Source of the DNA: an uncultured Saprospiraceae bacterium
GTDB taxonomy: Bacteria; Bacteroidota; Bacteroidia; Chitinophagales; Saprospiraceae
Direction of reading: 5' to 3'
Assembly: GCA_938045585.1 (NCBI GenBank)
Contig: CALIAU010000011.1
Span: forward strand, 267,069 to 331,068
DNA: 64,000 bases
In this document: positions 17,905 to 28,127 of the stretch, piece by piece
How the letters are laid out: each line of letters starts with the position of its first letter
Numbering within the stretch: position 1 is the first letter of the stretch
Made by a program: the position numbers and the translations under genes
The notes under the pieces: model-generated
Databases searched by the model: none
What the model saw: the letters and a program-made list of their open reading frames with translations, nothing else
Told to the model about the DNA's origin: nothing

Positions 17905-20900
17905 ATGCGAAATCTTTTATGTCTAGTCTTTCTAATACTCTTTGTCTTTTCTGCCCAAGCGCAGAGTAAAAAAAAGGTGGAAGGAGTAAAAGTTCAAACA
18001 AGTTTTGCTGAAAAAGTAGGGACGACTCCAGAACTGAGAGACCTTATTGCTAAGGATCATATCAGTATTGAGAAAAAACAAGCTTGGAAAAAGAATAGAG
18101 CTGTCCCTCCTAATTTTAAGAATAGGGGTAGGAACAGTAGCATCATTCCTGAGTTAGAACATCAGGGAGAAGATCCAGTGTGGCAAAAAGAAGTTATAAA
18201 ATCGCGCATGATGCCAAATGAGCCCTTGGTAAATATTGATGGTCTTTCCAGTGGAGGACCGCCTCAAGATCCAACGGGAGCGGTTGGAAGAGATCATTAT
18301 TTACAAGCAATAAATGCAACTCGAATTGCTATCTATGATAAAGAAGGAACGTTAGAAGCGAGTATCAATGCGAACACCTTATGGAATTCACTTGGTTTTT
18401 CATCAGGAGGAGATCCTATTGTTTTATATGATCAATCTGTAGATAGATGGATCATCACTGAATTTCCTTCCTTCGGTCAAGCTCAATTATTATTCGGAAT
18501 TTCAGAGTCTAGCGACCCTTTGGGGTCCTATGATGTTTATAATTTCGCAACGCCTGTGTTTCCTGATTATCCAAAATGGGGGATATGGTCAAATTCTTAT
18601 ACAGTATCTACAAATGAACGTGACCCAGGAACTGATCCTGGCGGTATGAAAATATATGCAATCAATAGAGAAGAGATGATCGCTGGTGCAGATATGGTTA
18701 GCATTCAGAGGTTGGAAGTTCCAAGACCAACAGGAACTGAACAAGGTTTTTTAACAGCAACACCTGTACATTGGACCGGTAAGACTGCACCTCCTATACA
18801 GGATGGTCCTTATTATCTAAAAATTGAAGATTCTAGTTGGGGAACAGTGGCACAGGATCAGGTTCAAATTTATAGTCTGGATGTAGATTTTGACGATGCT
18901 TCTAATTCAGCACTGACATTAACAGAAATTGAGACGACACCCTTTGATGCCTTTCCATGTGTGCCCGGTCCTGGGTTTGCTTGCGTGCCACAAAGAGGTG
19001 GTGATGCCTTAGATGGTATTCCTGAGGTGATAATGAATCTACCTCAGTATAGGAACTTTGGTTCGCATGAAAGTATTGTCCTAAACTTTATAACGGATGT
19101 CACAGATGGTGATAATTTTTCTGGTATACGATGGATGGAATTGCGCAAGTCAGGCACTGAAGACTGGTCCTTATACCAAGAAGGTACCTTTGCACCAGAA
19201 GATGGTAAACAACGATTCATGGCTGGTATTTCCATTGCGGGCAATGGGGCGATTGGTTTAGCCTATAATTTTGCTGGAGTGGATGAATTTGCTGGTGTAG
19301 CGTATACAGGAAGACAGGCAGGAGATCCTTTAGGGCAGATGACTTTAGAAGAAGTGATTGTTAAAGAAGGAGAGGGGACTATTAATTCGGGTGGAAGATT
19401 TTCTGATTATTCCCAGATGACGATTGATCCAATTAATGAAAAGACCTTTTGGTTTACCACTGAATATGCGAGCAGTTCGGGTGGTACAGATACCCGAATA
19501 GTGGCTTTTGAAATGAATAAGGACACGGTAGATTTACAGATGGCAAATATTCTAAGTCCTACTAGCCAATCCGATTTGACAGCAACTGAAGAGATACGCG
19601 TTGAGGTAAGAAATGTTGGACTGGATTCCGTCGAACGATTTAAAGTAGGTTACATTTTTGATAATGGACTCAAGATTGTAGAAGATGTAGATTTTTTATT
19701 AAAAAGTGATAGTGTGTACAATCATACGTTTACGAGTACAGTTGACATGTCTGCTATAGGTGAGTATAATCTAACGACCTTTACTTCATTGGAATTAGAT
19801 AAAAGTACCTTCAATGATACGCTGAAGCAAAAAATCCAAAATATTGCGCCACTGGATGTAGCAGTTATTCAAATTTCTAATTTAGAAGGAGCAAGTTGTG
19901 ATTTTAGTAGAGATATTGATGTGACAATCCAGAACCAAGGTTTTGAAAATTTAACGTCCGTGGATATAGTTGTTAACTTAAATGGCATGGAAAATCAGAT
20001 TATTCCATGGACTGGATCTTTAGAATATTTGGCGGAAGAAACAATATCGGTGAGCTTAACGGATAATGTAAATGCAGGTGTAAACGATGTAGAAGTTACT
20101 GTGCAGATGCCAAATGGTCAGGTAGATCAATTTACAAGTAATAATTCAAGGACAGGTCAGTTTGAAGTCTTAGGAAATTCAGTGACTGTTACACTAGAAC
20201 TACAACTCGATTTCTTTTCAGGTGAAACATCTTGGACGCTAGCCGATGAACAAGGCAACCTAGTTGGAGAGGGTGGAAATTATAATGGAATGCCTAATGC
20301 CTTGATAACAGAGTCATTCTGTTTAGATCCAGAGGCCTGTTATGTATTTACCATCTTTGACACCTATGGTGATGGTCTTACATCAAATGGAAATGCAGAT
20401 GGTAGCTATGTATTTTTTGATGACCAAGGCTTAGAATTAGCATCAATCCTGCAGGCAAATTTTGGAAGCGAAGAAGTCAATAATTTCTGCGCGACCTTTG
20501 AATGCTCTCTAGATGCAGAGGGCGTTGGATTATCTGTTAGTGAAGATGGTGCAGCAGATGGGGTTTTAGTTATTGATGTCCTTTCTGGTTCTGGTCCATT
20601 TTCTTATAGTATTGACGGTGGAGTTAGCTTTCAGTCTGATAATACCTTTACTGGCTTAGAGGCGGGTGATTATGATTTTGTAGTTCTTGGAGGCGGAGAC
20701 TGTAGCTTTGAAGGAAGTGCGACTATAGATGTTTGTATGCTTTCAGCAACTTTTGAAGTGACAGCTGCAAGTTCAGCTTCAGCTTCAGATGGTTCTATCA
20801 CTATAATTGCTGAAAACACAACAGGGGAAGTAGAGTATAGTATATTGGCTGGTATTGAATTTCAAAGCAGTAATTTTTTCGGAGGATTACAAAACGGTAC

Positions 20901-21252
20901 ATATCCGATTGTGGTTAGAGATGAGAGTGGTTGCGAATTCAGAACTACAGTGGATGTAGATATTGTATCTTCTTCTGACGATGAGACTCTATTATATGGA
21001 ATGGAAATATTTCCGAATCCAACAGAGGGTGTTTTCCAAATAAATGTACACGGTCTAAAAGACGCTGGAACCTTCCTTCCCATATCTATTTATAGTGGGT
21101 CAGGACAACGTATTCAGAATAGTACTTTAGTTCGATATGATAAAACGCATACTGCTCAATTAAGCCTGTATGCGTATCCTGCGGGTACCTACTACTTTAG
21201 AGTGCATCATGATAGTATGAAGCGCTTGTACAGAATTATCAAACAGGATTAA
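17905..21252 (+). CDS. Large T9SS-exported surface protein with propeller-like N-terminal domain
   Basis: The 1115-residue product has a signal peptide (ending near A-Q-A-Q). The N-terminal domain of about 450 residues contains G-G-P-P-Q-D-P-T-G-A-V-G and Y-P-K-W-G-I-W-S-N-S-Y, which suggest a beta-propeller. CARDB-like beta domains around 540-770 follow, with N-V-G-L-D-S-V-E-R-F. After them come a cysteine-bearing F-D-T-Y-G-D-G segment, two SprB-like modules and a C-terminal T9SS type A sorting domain (I-F-P-N-P-T-E-G-V-F). No catalytic residues are evident. It is followed by a strong terminator. Confidence 0.88.
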   Translation: MRNLLCLVFLILFVFSAQAQSKKKVEGVKVQTSFAEKVGTTPELRDLIAKDHISIEKKQAWKKNRAVPPNFKNRGRNSSIIPELEHQGEDPVWQKEVIKSRMMPNEPLVNIDGLSSGGPPQDPTGAVGRDHYLQAINATRIAIYDKEGTLEASINANTLWNSLGFSSGGDPIVLYDQSVDRWIITEFPSFGQAQLLFGISESSDPLGSYDVYNFATPVFPDYPKWGIWSNSYTVSTNERDPGTDPGGMKIYAINREEMIAGADMVSIQRLEVPRPTGTEQGFLTATPVHWTGKTAPPIQDGPYYLKIEDSSWGTVAQDQVQIYSLDVDFDDASNSALTLTEIETTPFDAFPCVPGPGFACVPQRGGDALDGIPEVIMNLPQYRNFGSHESIVLNFITDVTDGDNFSGIRWMELRKSGTEDWSLYQEGTFAPEDGKQRFMAGISIAGNGAIGLAYNFAGVDEFAGVAYTGRQAGDPLGQMTLEEVIVKEGEGTINSGGRFSDYSQMTIDPINEKTFWFTTEYASSSGGTDTRIVAFEMNKDTVDLQMANILSPTSQSDLTATEEIRVEVRNVGLDSVERFKVGYIFDNGLKIVEDVDFLLKSDSVYNHTFTSTVDMSAIGEYNLTTFTSLELDKSTFNDTLKQKIQNIAPLDVAVIQISNLEGASCDFSRDIDVTIQNQGFENLTSVDIVVNLNGMENQIIPWTGSLEYLAEETISVSLTDNVNAGVNDVEVTVQMPNGQVDQFTSNNSRTGQFEVLGNSVTVTLELQLDFFSGETSWTLADEQGNLVGEGGNYNGMPNALITESFCLDPEACYVFTIFDTYGDGLTSNGNADGSYVFFDDQGLELASILQANFGSEEVNNFCATFECSLDAEGVGLSVSEDGAADGVLVIDVLSGSGPFSYSIDGGVSFQSDNTFTGLEAGDYDFVVLGGGDCSFEGSATIDVCMLSATFEVTAASSASASDGSITIIAENTTGEVEYSILAGIEFQSSNFFGGLQNGTYPIVVRDESGCEFRTTVDVDIVSSSDDETLLYGMEIFPNPTEGVFQINVHGLKDAGTFLPISIYSGSGQRIQNSTLVRYDKTHTAQLSLYAYPAGTYYFRVHHDSMKRLYRIIKQD

Positions 21253-21275
21253 GAATACATGAAGTAAGTTTATTA

Positions 21276-21308
21276 AATACGGTTGGGTTTCTCAACCGTA
21301 TTTTTTTT
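21276..21308 (+). terminator. Intrinsic terminator
   Basis: AATACGGTTG (21276-21285) pairs perfectly with CAACCGTATT (21293-21302), followed by a T run. It ends the plus-strand unit 17503-21252. Confidence 0.9.
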
Positions 21309-21329
21309 GTAGAAAAGAGTAGAGTTGAT

Positions 21330-22004
21330 TTAAGCGATGCTAGATTGTATCAGCTTGAAAAAAGCGCTATGAAGACTAGTAAGTGCTTCGCCAATTGCCC
21401 AGTTTTCTCTGTTACGCGGCTCTATTAGATTCGATATGGATCTAATTTGGTAACAGTCTATGTCCAGAATTTTACAGGCATAAAAGAAGGCAGCTCCCTC
21501 CATGCTTTCTACTTCGAAATCGTATTTACTCATTAGTTTTGCAATACTTTCTACATTACCATGTGTCGTATTTACAGTAATTCCTTTTGCAGTCTTAAAT
21601 AGTCGAGAGATGTTCTTATCGTTTAAGATTTTACCATCTTGGAATGGAGCGGCGTTTTTATCTTCCAGTTCTAATTCAAAGAGATCCGTGAATGCACCGG
21701 ACTGTTCTTCCACACCTAGGTCTGCAAAACATTCTTCTACTATTTCTACAACATCTCCAGGATTATTTTTTCCAGGGACGGTGCCTGCTAAGCCAAGGTT
21801 TATTGCTAGGTCAAATTCTTTATTTTGGCATATGCGGGCTATTGCAAAGGCAGTTTTCATACACCCTATTCCTGTTACTAATGGATAGATAGTATGCCCA
21901 AAGTATTCGAATTCGAAAAAGGATTTTTTACTGCCTTTCTCTTCTAATTCTTTTATAATCGATGCAATTTCAAAGGTGGTTGCAGACACAAGTAAAATCT
22001 TCAT
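21330..22004 (-). CDS. mqnB: Futalosine hydrolase (MqnB)
   Basis: MqnB splits futalosine into dehypoxanthine futalosine and hypoxanthine in the alternative menaquinone pathway. The 224-residue product has the nucleoside phosphorylase/MTAN fold: V-T-G-I-G-C-M-K-T-A, N-L-G-L-A-G-T, the V-E-S-M-E-G-A-A-F substrate segment and a late N-L-I-E-P-R-N-R typical of MqnB rather than MTA/SAH nucleosidase. It starts two bases after the stop of the outer-membrane barrel gene, so both are probably on one transcript. No other mqn genes are in the window. Confidence 0.88.
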   Translation of the reverse strand: MKILLVSATTFEIASIIKELEEKGSKKSFFEFEYFGHTIYPLVTGIGCMKTAFAIARICQNKEFDLAINLGLAGTVPGKNNPGDVVEIVEECFADLGVEEQSGAFTDLFELELEDKNAAPFQDGKILNDKNISRLFKTAKGITVNTTHGNVESIAKLMSKYDFEVESMEGAAFFYACKILDIDCYQIRSISNLIEPRNRENWAIGEALTSLHSAFFKLIQSSIA

Positions 22005-22006
22005 TC

Positions 22007-22822
22007 TTATTTCTCTTTAAAGTATTTGACACTGGCTGCTGGTGTGATACCTAGCGTCTCATGTTGACTAAATGCCCCATCAAAATATAGTGCATTTTGA
22101 AGCGCATATCCTAGGCCAAAGCTAAAGGTCGTTTCCCCCGTACTAACTCCAGCTCTGAGAATAAACTGCTCAGCGAAGGCATAACTTACTCCTCCTCTAA
22201 AGGCGAAGTCCAGATCTACTATTTTTTCGACTTCAGCCCCAATGATTAATTTATCCGAGGGTATATACGCAAAGCCAAGATTCATGCGTGTTGGTATATT
22301 GCTTTCTGTTCCTTGGCTAACCTGTCCAGGACTGAACATATGAAAACCCATCATTATTTCATCATTGAACTTTGACTGAAGACCAAATTCGAAGGTGATA
22401 CTATTAGAACTGCCGTAGCCTTGAATGCGTGTAGTCAAATAATCTAATTGCCCTCCAATACTTAATTGGTCTAAGAGTTTACGTGCATAGGCGAGAGCAA
22501 ATTTTTGTTCTTTATATTCCGCAATTCCGAAACTACTTACTAGAAGTCCCACTGTACCAAAATCTTTCTTTTCATAACTTGCACCAAAAGATACTGTACG
22601 GAGTTCATCTAATAAAAACCTTTGTTCAGCAGTAGCAATGAGACCATAACCATCCATAGATGCAAGACCAGCTTGGTTATTCAGTATAGCATCTATTTCT
22701 GTTGAAACGGACACGAGGCCACCCATACTCAAGCTTTTGGCACCACGAGCCGGTGTGAAACCACGCTGAGCGCTTAATAATAGTGGGAAAAAGCATAAAA
22801 ATGCTAGTAGATACTTTATCAA
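22007..22822 (-). CDS. Outer-membrane beta-barrel protein, PorV/PorQ-like
   Basis: The 271-residue product has a signal peptide, then G-F-T-P-A-R-G-A-K-S-L-S-M-G-G and N-N-Q-A-G-L-A. These are the start of FadL-like barrels used by PorV and PorQ in Bacteroidota. Alternating hydrophobic strands continue to an F-K-E-K end. PorV itself is longer, about 390 residues, so this is a smaller relative. It may be an accessory to type IX secretion, but that is only inferred from similarity. The start is a TTG at 22822. It is followed closely by mqnB. Confidence 0.75.
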   Translation of the reverse strand: MIKYLLAFLCFFPLLLSAQRGFTPARGAKSLSMGGLVSVSTEIDAILNNQAGLASMDGYGLIATAEQRFLLDELRTVSFGASYEKKDFGTVGLLVSSFGIAEYKEQKFALAYARKLLDQLSIGGQLDYLTTRIQGYGSSNSITFEFGLQSKFNDEIMMGFHMFSPGQVSQGTESNIPTRMNLGFAYIPSDKLIIGAEVEKIVDLDFAFRGGVSYAFAEQFILRAGVSTGETTFSFGLGYALQNALYFDGAFSQHETLGITPAASVKYFKEK

Positions 22823-22892
22823 TGTATATAAATTATGCTAATAAGATTCAAGGTAGTAATTTTATCCATTGAAAATTAGTTTCAAAAAGAAT

Positions 22893-23813
22893 ATGACGGA
22901 ATTTAGAAGGAATCATGGTGCAGGGCGCGGACAAAGGAATAAGGGATTTGGTGGCTTTATAATACGAGCTGTTCTTTTCGTTGTATTTCTTTTGATTCTA
23001 CTTTTTATGCTGTACAGTAAAATTACGGAGTTTACAGGAGAGGGTGTGACAGAGACAATCAGTCCTGTTACTACAGATTCTGGCGATCGGTTTTTTCTTC
23101 CCAGTGGTTCCAAAGGACAGCTAGTCCATCATACATATTATAGTTTGTCGTATAATGAAGAAAATGAACAGGCGGACTGGGTTGCGTATGTTTTAAAGAA
23201 AGACGAACTAAAAATCAAGAATGTTAAACGAGCGAAGCGCTTTAAACCCGATTATGCAGTAAAGACTAAATCTGCAATGCATAAGGATTATACCCATTCC
23301 GGATATACACGCGGGCACATGGCACCAGCTGGTGATATGGCTTTTAATACAGAGGCTATGCAGGAGAGTTTTTTAATGAGTAATATGAGTCCTCAATTGC
23401 GGGGATGTAATAATGGGATTTGGAAAGAGTTAGAAGAGGATGTACGAGACTGGGCTTATGATAACAAAGAGCTCATAGTTGTGAGTGGTCCATTGTTTAC
23501 TTCAGAAAACCCAAAAAAAATTGGCAAGAATCAGGTAGCCGTTCCGGATGCCTTTTTTAAAGTACTATTGGATATTACAAAGCCTGAAACAAAGGGTATT
23601 GCTTTTCGAATTCCAAATGCTACTTCAGATGTGCATTTGCAAGAGTTTGCAGTCTCCATTGATGCCATTGAAGAGGAGACAAATTTTGATTTCTTCAATC
23701 TACTTTTGAGTGAAGAAGAACAAGAGAAGTTAGAGTCAAGTTTTGATGTAAGCAAATGGGACTTTGATAAGAAGCGTTTTAATGACCGTATTAAGCATTG
23801 GAATAAGCAATAA
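22893..23813 (+). CDS. DNA/RNA non-specific endonuclease (NUC family), membrane anchored
   Basis: The product of about 306 residues has a short basic, glycine-rich N-terminus and one strong membrane helix (about residues 22-43). A NUC nuclease domain follows, with the Y-T-R-G-H-M-A-P-A-G-D motif carrying catalytic His142. N-M-S-P-Q-L and N-N-G-I-W-K-E-L-E supply the metal-binding Asn. The domain is expected on the periplasmic side and to cut DNA or RNA. The frame extends to a TTG at 22869; I chose the ATG at 22893. The HerA-like ATPase gene follows after 39 bases on the same strand. Confidence 0.9.
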   Translation: MTEFRRNHGAGRGQRNKGFGGFIIRAVLFVVFLLILLFMLYSKITEFTGEGVTETISPVTTDSGDRFFLPSGSKGQLVHHTYYSLSYNEENEQADWVAYVLKKDELKIKNVKRAKRFKPDYAVKTKSAMHKDYTHSGYTRGHMAPAGDMAFNTEAMQESFLMSNMSPQLRGCNNGIWKELEEDVRDWAYDNKELIVVSGPLFTSENPKKIGKNQVAVPDAFFKVLLDITKPETKGIAFRIPNATSDVHLQEFAVSIDAIEEETNFDFFNLLLSEEEQEKLESSFDVSKWDFDKKRFNDRIKHWNKQ

Positions 23814-23852
23814 TTAGAGAAAATATTTAAACAAAAGAAGTTAATTGAGAAT

Positions 23853-26321
23853 ATGATTACGTTACCTACAGAAAAATTAGGTTCCTTCTATTTAGGAGCA
23901 GAGTACGATACTGAACAAGATAGTCTAACAGATATTCCAGTGAATTATGATGCCCGCGATTTGACCACACATGCAGTCTGCGTAGGAATGACAGGAAGTG
24001 GGAAGACGGGCTTATGTATTGGACTTCTTGAGGAAGCGGCCATGGATAAGGTGCCCGCACTTATAATTGATCCAAAGGGAGATATGACAAACTTATTATT
24101 GCAGTTTGAAAATTTGAGCCCTGAAGAGTTTGCTCCATGGATTAATGCTGATGATGCTGCTAGAAAGGGATTAAGTGTAGAAGAGTATACGAAGGCTACG
24201 GCAGATAAATGGAAGAATGGTCTCGCAGAATGGGGGCAATCAGCGGAACGTATTAGGACCTTGAAGAATACAACAGACTTTACTATTTACACTCCTGGAT
24301 CAACAGCAGGGATGCCTATAAATATTATGGGGTCATTTTCTGCGCCCGGAATAGATTTTGAAAGTAATGCTGAAATGATTCGCGAACGAATCCAAGGGAC
24401 GGTAGGTGCCTTGCTTGGTATGATAGGAAGTAAGGAAGATCCTATCCGCAGCCGAGAGGGTATACTCCTATCAAATTTGTTTGAACATTACTGGTCCAAT
24501 AATGAGGATTTGGATTTAACCAAGTTGATTATGGGTATACAGCAACCGCCTATGACCAAGTTAGGCGTGTTTGATTTAGAAACATTTTATCCAGAAAAAG
24601 ATCGATTTGATTTAGCGATGGACTTCAATACCTTGGTTGCTTCTCCTTCGTTTCGGAATTGGTTGACTGGAGAAGAATTGGATATAGATAAGCTATATTT
24701 TACAGCTGAGGGCAAACCTAGACATAGCATATTTTATATAGCGCATTTGTCAGAAACGGAGCGCATGTTTTTTGTGACACTCTTGTTAAATAATCTGATT
24801 ACATGGATGCGTAGACAGTCGGGTACATCCAGTTTACGCAGTCTTTTATATTTCGATGAGATCTTTGGATATTTTCCACCTACAGCAAATCCTCCTTCAA
24901 AGAAACCTTTATTGACTATCCTGAAGCAGGGAAGAGCCTTTGGTATGGGGGCCGTTCTTGTTACTCAAAATCCAGTGGACATAGATTACAAGGGTCTTGC
25001 AAATGCAGGAACCTGGTTTATAGGAAAGATGCAAACAGAAAGAGATAAGGCAAGAGTATTAGATGGTTTGCAGGGAGCAATTGCAGAAGCTGGACAGTCT
25101 GGTGATATGGACTTTGATGCGCTTATTTCCTCTTTGTCAACACGCAAGTTTCTTTTACATAATGTGCATGCAGATGGACCAGTGGTATTTAATACCCGCT
25201 GGGTTATGTCATATCTGAGAGGACCAATGACCAGACCGCAGATCAAGTCTCTCATGTCCAATAGAAAAAAGGAAAGATCAAGAATAAATAATGCTGCACC
25301 AGTAGCGGCAAATGCAATGAGCAATGCGGCGAGTGCAGTAGGTGCAGCAGCTGTTCCTCCTTCAGTGGACCCTTCTGTCGAGCAGAAATTCTTTGCCGTT
25401 TGGAAAACACCATCAGAAGCGGGTCTATCGAGTAGTGCGGAAAAAGAGCTTAAGTATGAGCCACATGTTCTTGCCATAGGCAAGGTGCGCTTTAATGATG
25501 ATAAGAGAGATGTGGATATGGTCAAAGACATAGCGGTGCTAACACATGCACCTGATGAATTTGGTCGGGTCAACTGGGATGAGGCAAAAACAGTGGAGAA
25601 TTGGTCAAAAGCATTATTTGATAATCCTGATCATCCGGATAATGTGCCTGTCATGTATAATGATGTGCCGGAATCCATGAATACAGCTAAAGAGTTACGC
25701 TCGGTGGAGAAAGAATTTGCTAATTGGTTATATGATGAACAGCGGCATCAGGTATTGGAACACTCTAAGTTGAAATTTGTTAGAGGAAAGGATGAGTCCG
25801 TAAATGCATTTTTGATGCGTGTAGAAACCGCTTCCAAAGAAATGCGTGATGAGGATATGGACGAATTACAAGAGAAGTACGAAAAGAAGCTAGATAGGAT
25901 AGAGGATAAGATTAGGAAAGAAGAAAGAGACTTAAGTGAGGCAGAAGCAGAAAAAGCAGATAGAAGAAATGATGAATTATTAAATGTAGCTTCTACCGTT
26001 TTCGGAGCTGTGTTTGGGGGAAGGCGAAGTAGAAGAGGATTTAGTTCGGTTACTTCTAAGCGCAGAATGTCAAGAAGAGCAAGTGAAAAGATAGAAGAAA
26101 GTAAGGAAGATTTAAAAGAGTTAGAAATCGACTATGATGAAATGAAGAGAGAGATGTCAGAAAAGCTAAACTTGATTAAAGAGAAGTATGAGGAATTTGC
26201 GAATGATCTATCTAAGGTAGAAGTGAAACCACGTAAGGCGGATATTAAGGTAGATAAGGTAATGTTAGTTTGGTATCCATATTGGATAAGTGGAGGTGAG
26301 CGGTTTTCAGCTGTTCAATAG
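23853..26321 (+). CDS. HerA/VirB4-like P-loop ATPase (DUF853/DUF87 type)
   Basis: The 822-residue product has Walker A G-M-T-G-S-G-K-T near residue 47 and Walker B L-L-Y-F-D-E-I-F-G near 335, with the arginine-rich region typical of HerA/FtsK-superfamily ATPases. A long charged coiled-coil of about 110 residues follows the ATPase part. A Gly/Arg-rich stretch (F-G-G-R-R-S-R-R-G) lies near 715-725, and a short folded tail contains W-Y-P-Y-W. It probably pumps or remodels DNA, but the substrate is unknown. It follows the NUC gene on the same strand. No clear promoter precedes it. Confidence 0.85.
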   Translation: MITLPTEKLGSFYLGAEYDTEQDSLTDIPVNYDARDLTTHAVCVGMTGSGKTGLCIGLLEEAAMDKVPALIIDPKGDMTNLLLQFENLSPEEFAPWINADDAARKGLSVEEYTKATADKWKNGLAEWGQSAERIRTLKNTTDFTIYTPGSTAGMPINIMGSFSAPGIDFESNAEMIRERIQGTVGALLGMIGSKEDPIRSREGILLSNLFEHYWSNNEDLDLTKLIMGIQQPPMTKLGVFDLETFYPEKDRFDLAMDFNTLVASPSFRNWLTGEELDIDKLYFTAEGKPRHSIFYIAHLSETERMFFVTLLLNNLITWMRRQSGTSSLRSLLYFDEIFGYFPPTANPPSKKPLLTILKQGRAFGMGAVLVTQNPVDIDYKGLANAGTWFIGKMQTERDKARVLDGLQGAIAEAGQSGDMDFDALISSLSTRKFLLHNVHADGPVVFNTRWVMSYLRGPMTRPQIKSLMSNRKKERSRINNAAPVAANAMSNAASAVGAAAVPPSVDPSVEQKFFAVWKTPSEAGLSSSAEKELKYEPHVLAIGKVRFNDDKRDVDMVKDIAVLTHAPDEFGRVNWDEAKTVENWSKALFDNPDHPDNVPVMYNDVPESMNTAKELRSVEKEFANWLYDEQRHQVLEHSKLKFVRGKDESVNAFLMRVETASKEMRDEDMDELQEKYEKKLDRIEDKIRKEERDLSEAEAEKADRRNDELLNVASTVFGAVFGGRRSRRGFSSVTSKRRMSRRASEKIEESKEDLKELEIDYDEMKREMSEKLNLIKEKYEEFANDLSKVEVKPRKADIKVDKVMLVWYPYWISGGERFSAVQ

Positions 26322-26424
26322 GATTATTCATTTGGTTTTGAAGGCATAGATTATAATATGCAATCATCAGGCTTCGCAAGAAGACGCGTCAGCAATTGTA
26401 TTTTAAATATCAAATAGAAATATC

Positions 26425-26970
26425 CTAGTTAGATTTAACTGGTACAGCTAATTGTGATTGATATGATCTTTGATAGGTTTTCCAAGGAGTCGTCTTGAAA
26501 TGATCACCTGCAAAGTAGGTCATAATCAACTCAAAATTATCTGCGTTTTGAAAACCTGGGATTGCTTGGATTACATTTCCCATTTCGTCTAAGAAGGCTA
26601 CAGTAGGATAGCTCATTTTTCCTTGCATGAGAGCTGCTGGTAATTCATGGTATCCACGACGGCCGCTTCTTTGGTACTTGTAGACCTCACCATTAAATTT
26701 GATTTCTTGTTTAGACTCACCATCTAATTTGATAGCATAGTAGTTTTCATTAATGTATCGTGCTATCCTATCATTTTGGAAGGTCGCCTTATCCATCTTT
26801 TTACACCAACCACACCAATCTGTGTAGATGTCTACTACAAATTTTCTCTTTTCTACTTTATTCTTTTCCATTGCCTGTTCCCACGAAAGCCATTGGACCC
26901 TATTTTGAGTGTTTCCTATGACAGTAAAGGAGACTAAAAAAAGAACTATTGCTGCAAATCTGATATTCAT
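26425..26970 (-). CDS. Secreted thioredoxin-family protein (W-C-G-W-C-K)
   Basis: The product of about 181 residues has a signal peptide and a thioredoxin fold with the active site W-C-G-W-C-K-K-M. Y-P-T-V-A-F with the cis-Pro lies near residue 120. It resembles periplasmic DsbD-gamma/thioredoxin-like proteins that reduce or isomerise disulfides. The frame extends to 27033, but the ATG at 26970 begins the signal peptide M-N-I-R-F-A-A-I-V-L. It lies 110 bases downstream of ribD on the same strand. Confidence 0.88.
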   Translation of the reverse strand: MNIRFAAIVLFLVSFTVIGNTQNRVQWLSWEQAMEKNKVEKRKFVVDIYTDWCGWCKKMDKATFQNDRIARYINENYYAIKLDGESKQEIKFNGEVYKYQRSGRRGYHELPAALMQGKMSYPTVAFLDEMGNVIQAIPGFQNADNFELIMTYFAGDHFKTTPWKTYQRSYQSQLAVPVKSN

Positions 26971-27080
26971 CTGGCTGTAAATGTTAAGTTCGAACGTAAT
27001 AACAAAATAACACTTTTGAAACATCAAATTCAAACCTCTAATGCCCTCCAGAGGTACATTTAAATGAAATTTAACGCTTT

Positions 27081-28124
27081 TTAGTAGTATTTGGGATATC
27101 CATAGCTTATCTGGTCCATTCCTAGACGAAGATGCCTTGTCTCAAGACCATGCAGTATAGGTGCTTTTATCCCTGACCCAAGGATTGTGTCTGTAGTAAA
27201 AATGCGGTATTCATCCCATAGATTAGCCTTGATAAATGAGTCAAGCACTGATTTACCACCTTCAATAATAAGGGAGTATATTTCATTCTCGTAAGCAGCC
27301 TTTAGAATATGCTCTAAAGCCCATTCATTCAAAACAATTACTTGCTTATTAGCGGGTGCTTTATAGCTAGCTTTTGTTGTAAATATTAGGGTTGGAAATT
27401 CATCTGATAAGAGCTGATGCGATTTAGGAATTCGTTCTTGTCTGTCTAAAACAATCCGTTTAGGTGAGTCGCCTGAATAGAGCCTGGTGTTTAATTTGGG
27501 GTTATCTATGATGGCAGTTTGTGTACCTACTAGAATTCCATCTACTTCAGATCTCCATTTGTGACTTAGGGTTTTGGAGTAAGAATTTGTTAGCCAAACT
27601 GCTTCTGATTCTTTACCTATAAAACCATCTTTACTTTGGGCAAATTTTAGAATCACATAGCTTCGTTTATCGATAGTATTGACAATGAATTTCTTAATGA
27701 GATCTTTACCTTCCTGTTCTAAGATCTGCGACTCCACATGAACACCGTGCTCTTTTAGTTTAGTTATACTTTGGCCAGCTACTTTTTCAAATGGATCTAG
27801 GGTAGATATATATACGTTTTTAATACCATGTTGGATAATGGCATCTACACAGGGTGGAGTCTTCCCCTGGTGGAAGCAGGGTTCTAAACTAATATAGATA
27901 GATGCGTCGGGAATTAGATGTTTGTGTGTATCCTTGACAGAATGGATGGCATTTATTTCAGCGTGTGCTGCACCATATTTTTTGTGGTATCCTTCACCGA
28001 TGATTTTATTTTTGTGCACTAGAACAGCTCCGACCGTTGGGTTTTTCTTAGTCTCTTTACCGCCCAATTTTGCCAGTTCAAAACAGCGTTGCATGAAAAA
28101 AGTATGTGTAGGTGCTGTCGTCAT
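27081..28124 (-). CDS. ribD: Riboflavin biosynthesis deaminase/reductase RibD
   Basis: RibD deaminates the GTP-derived pyrimidine and then reduces its ribose side chain. The 347-residue product has the deaminase zinc site His54-Ala-Glu56, P-C-F at 82-84 with Cys83, and P-P-C at 90-92 with Cys92. The reductase domain follows with I-L-K-F-A-Q-S-K-D-G and I-I-E-G-G-K-S-V-L-D-S-F. It starts three bases after the cysteine desulfurase stop, the last of four closely packed genes including glmM. Confidence 0.96.
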   Translation of the reverse strand: MTTAPTHTFFMQRCFELAKLGGKETKKNPTVGAVLVHKNKIIGEGYHKKYGAAHAEINAIHSVKDTHKHLIPDASIYISLEPCFHQGKTPPCVDAIIQHGIKNVYISTLDPFEKVAGQSITKLKEHGVHVESQILEQEGKDLIKKFIVNTIDKRSYVILKFAQSKDGFIGKESEAVWLTNSYSKTLSHKWRSEVDGILVGTQTAIIDNPKLNTRLYSGDSPKRIVLDRQERIPKSHQLLSDEFPTLIFTTKASYKAPANKQVIVLNEWALEHILKAAYENEIYSLIIEGGKSVLDSFIKANLWDEYRIFTTDTILGSGIKAPILHGLETRHLRLGMDQISYGYPKYY

Positions 28125-28127
28125 AAT

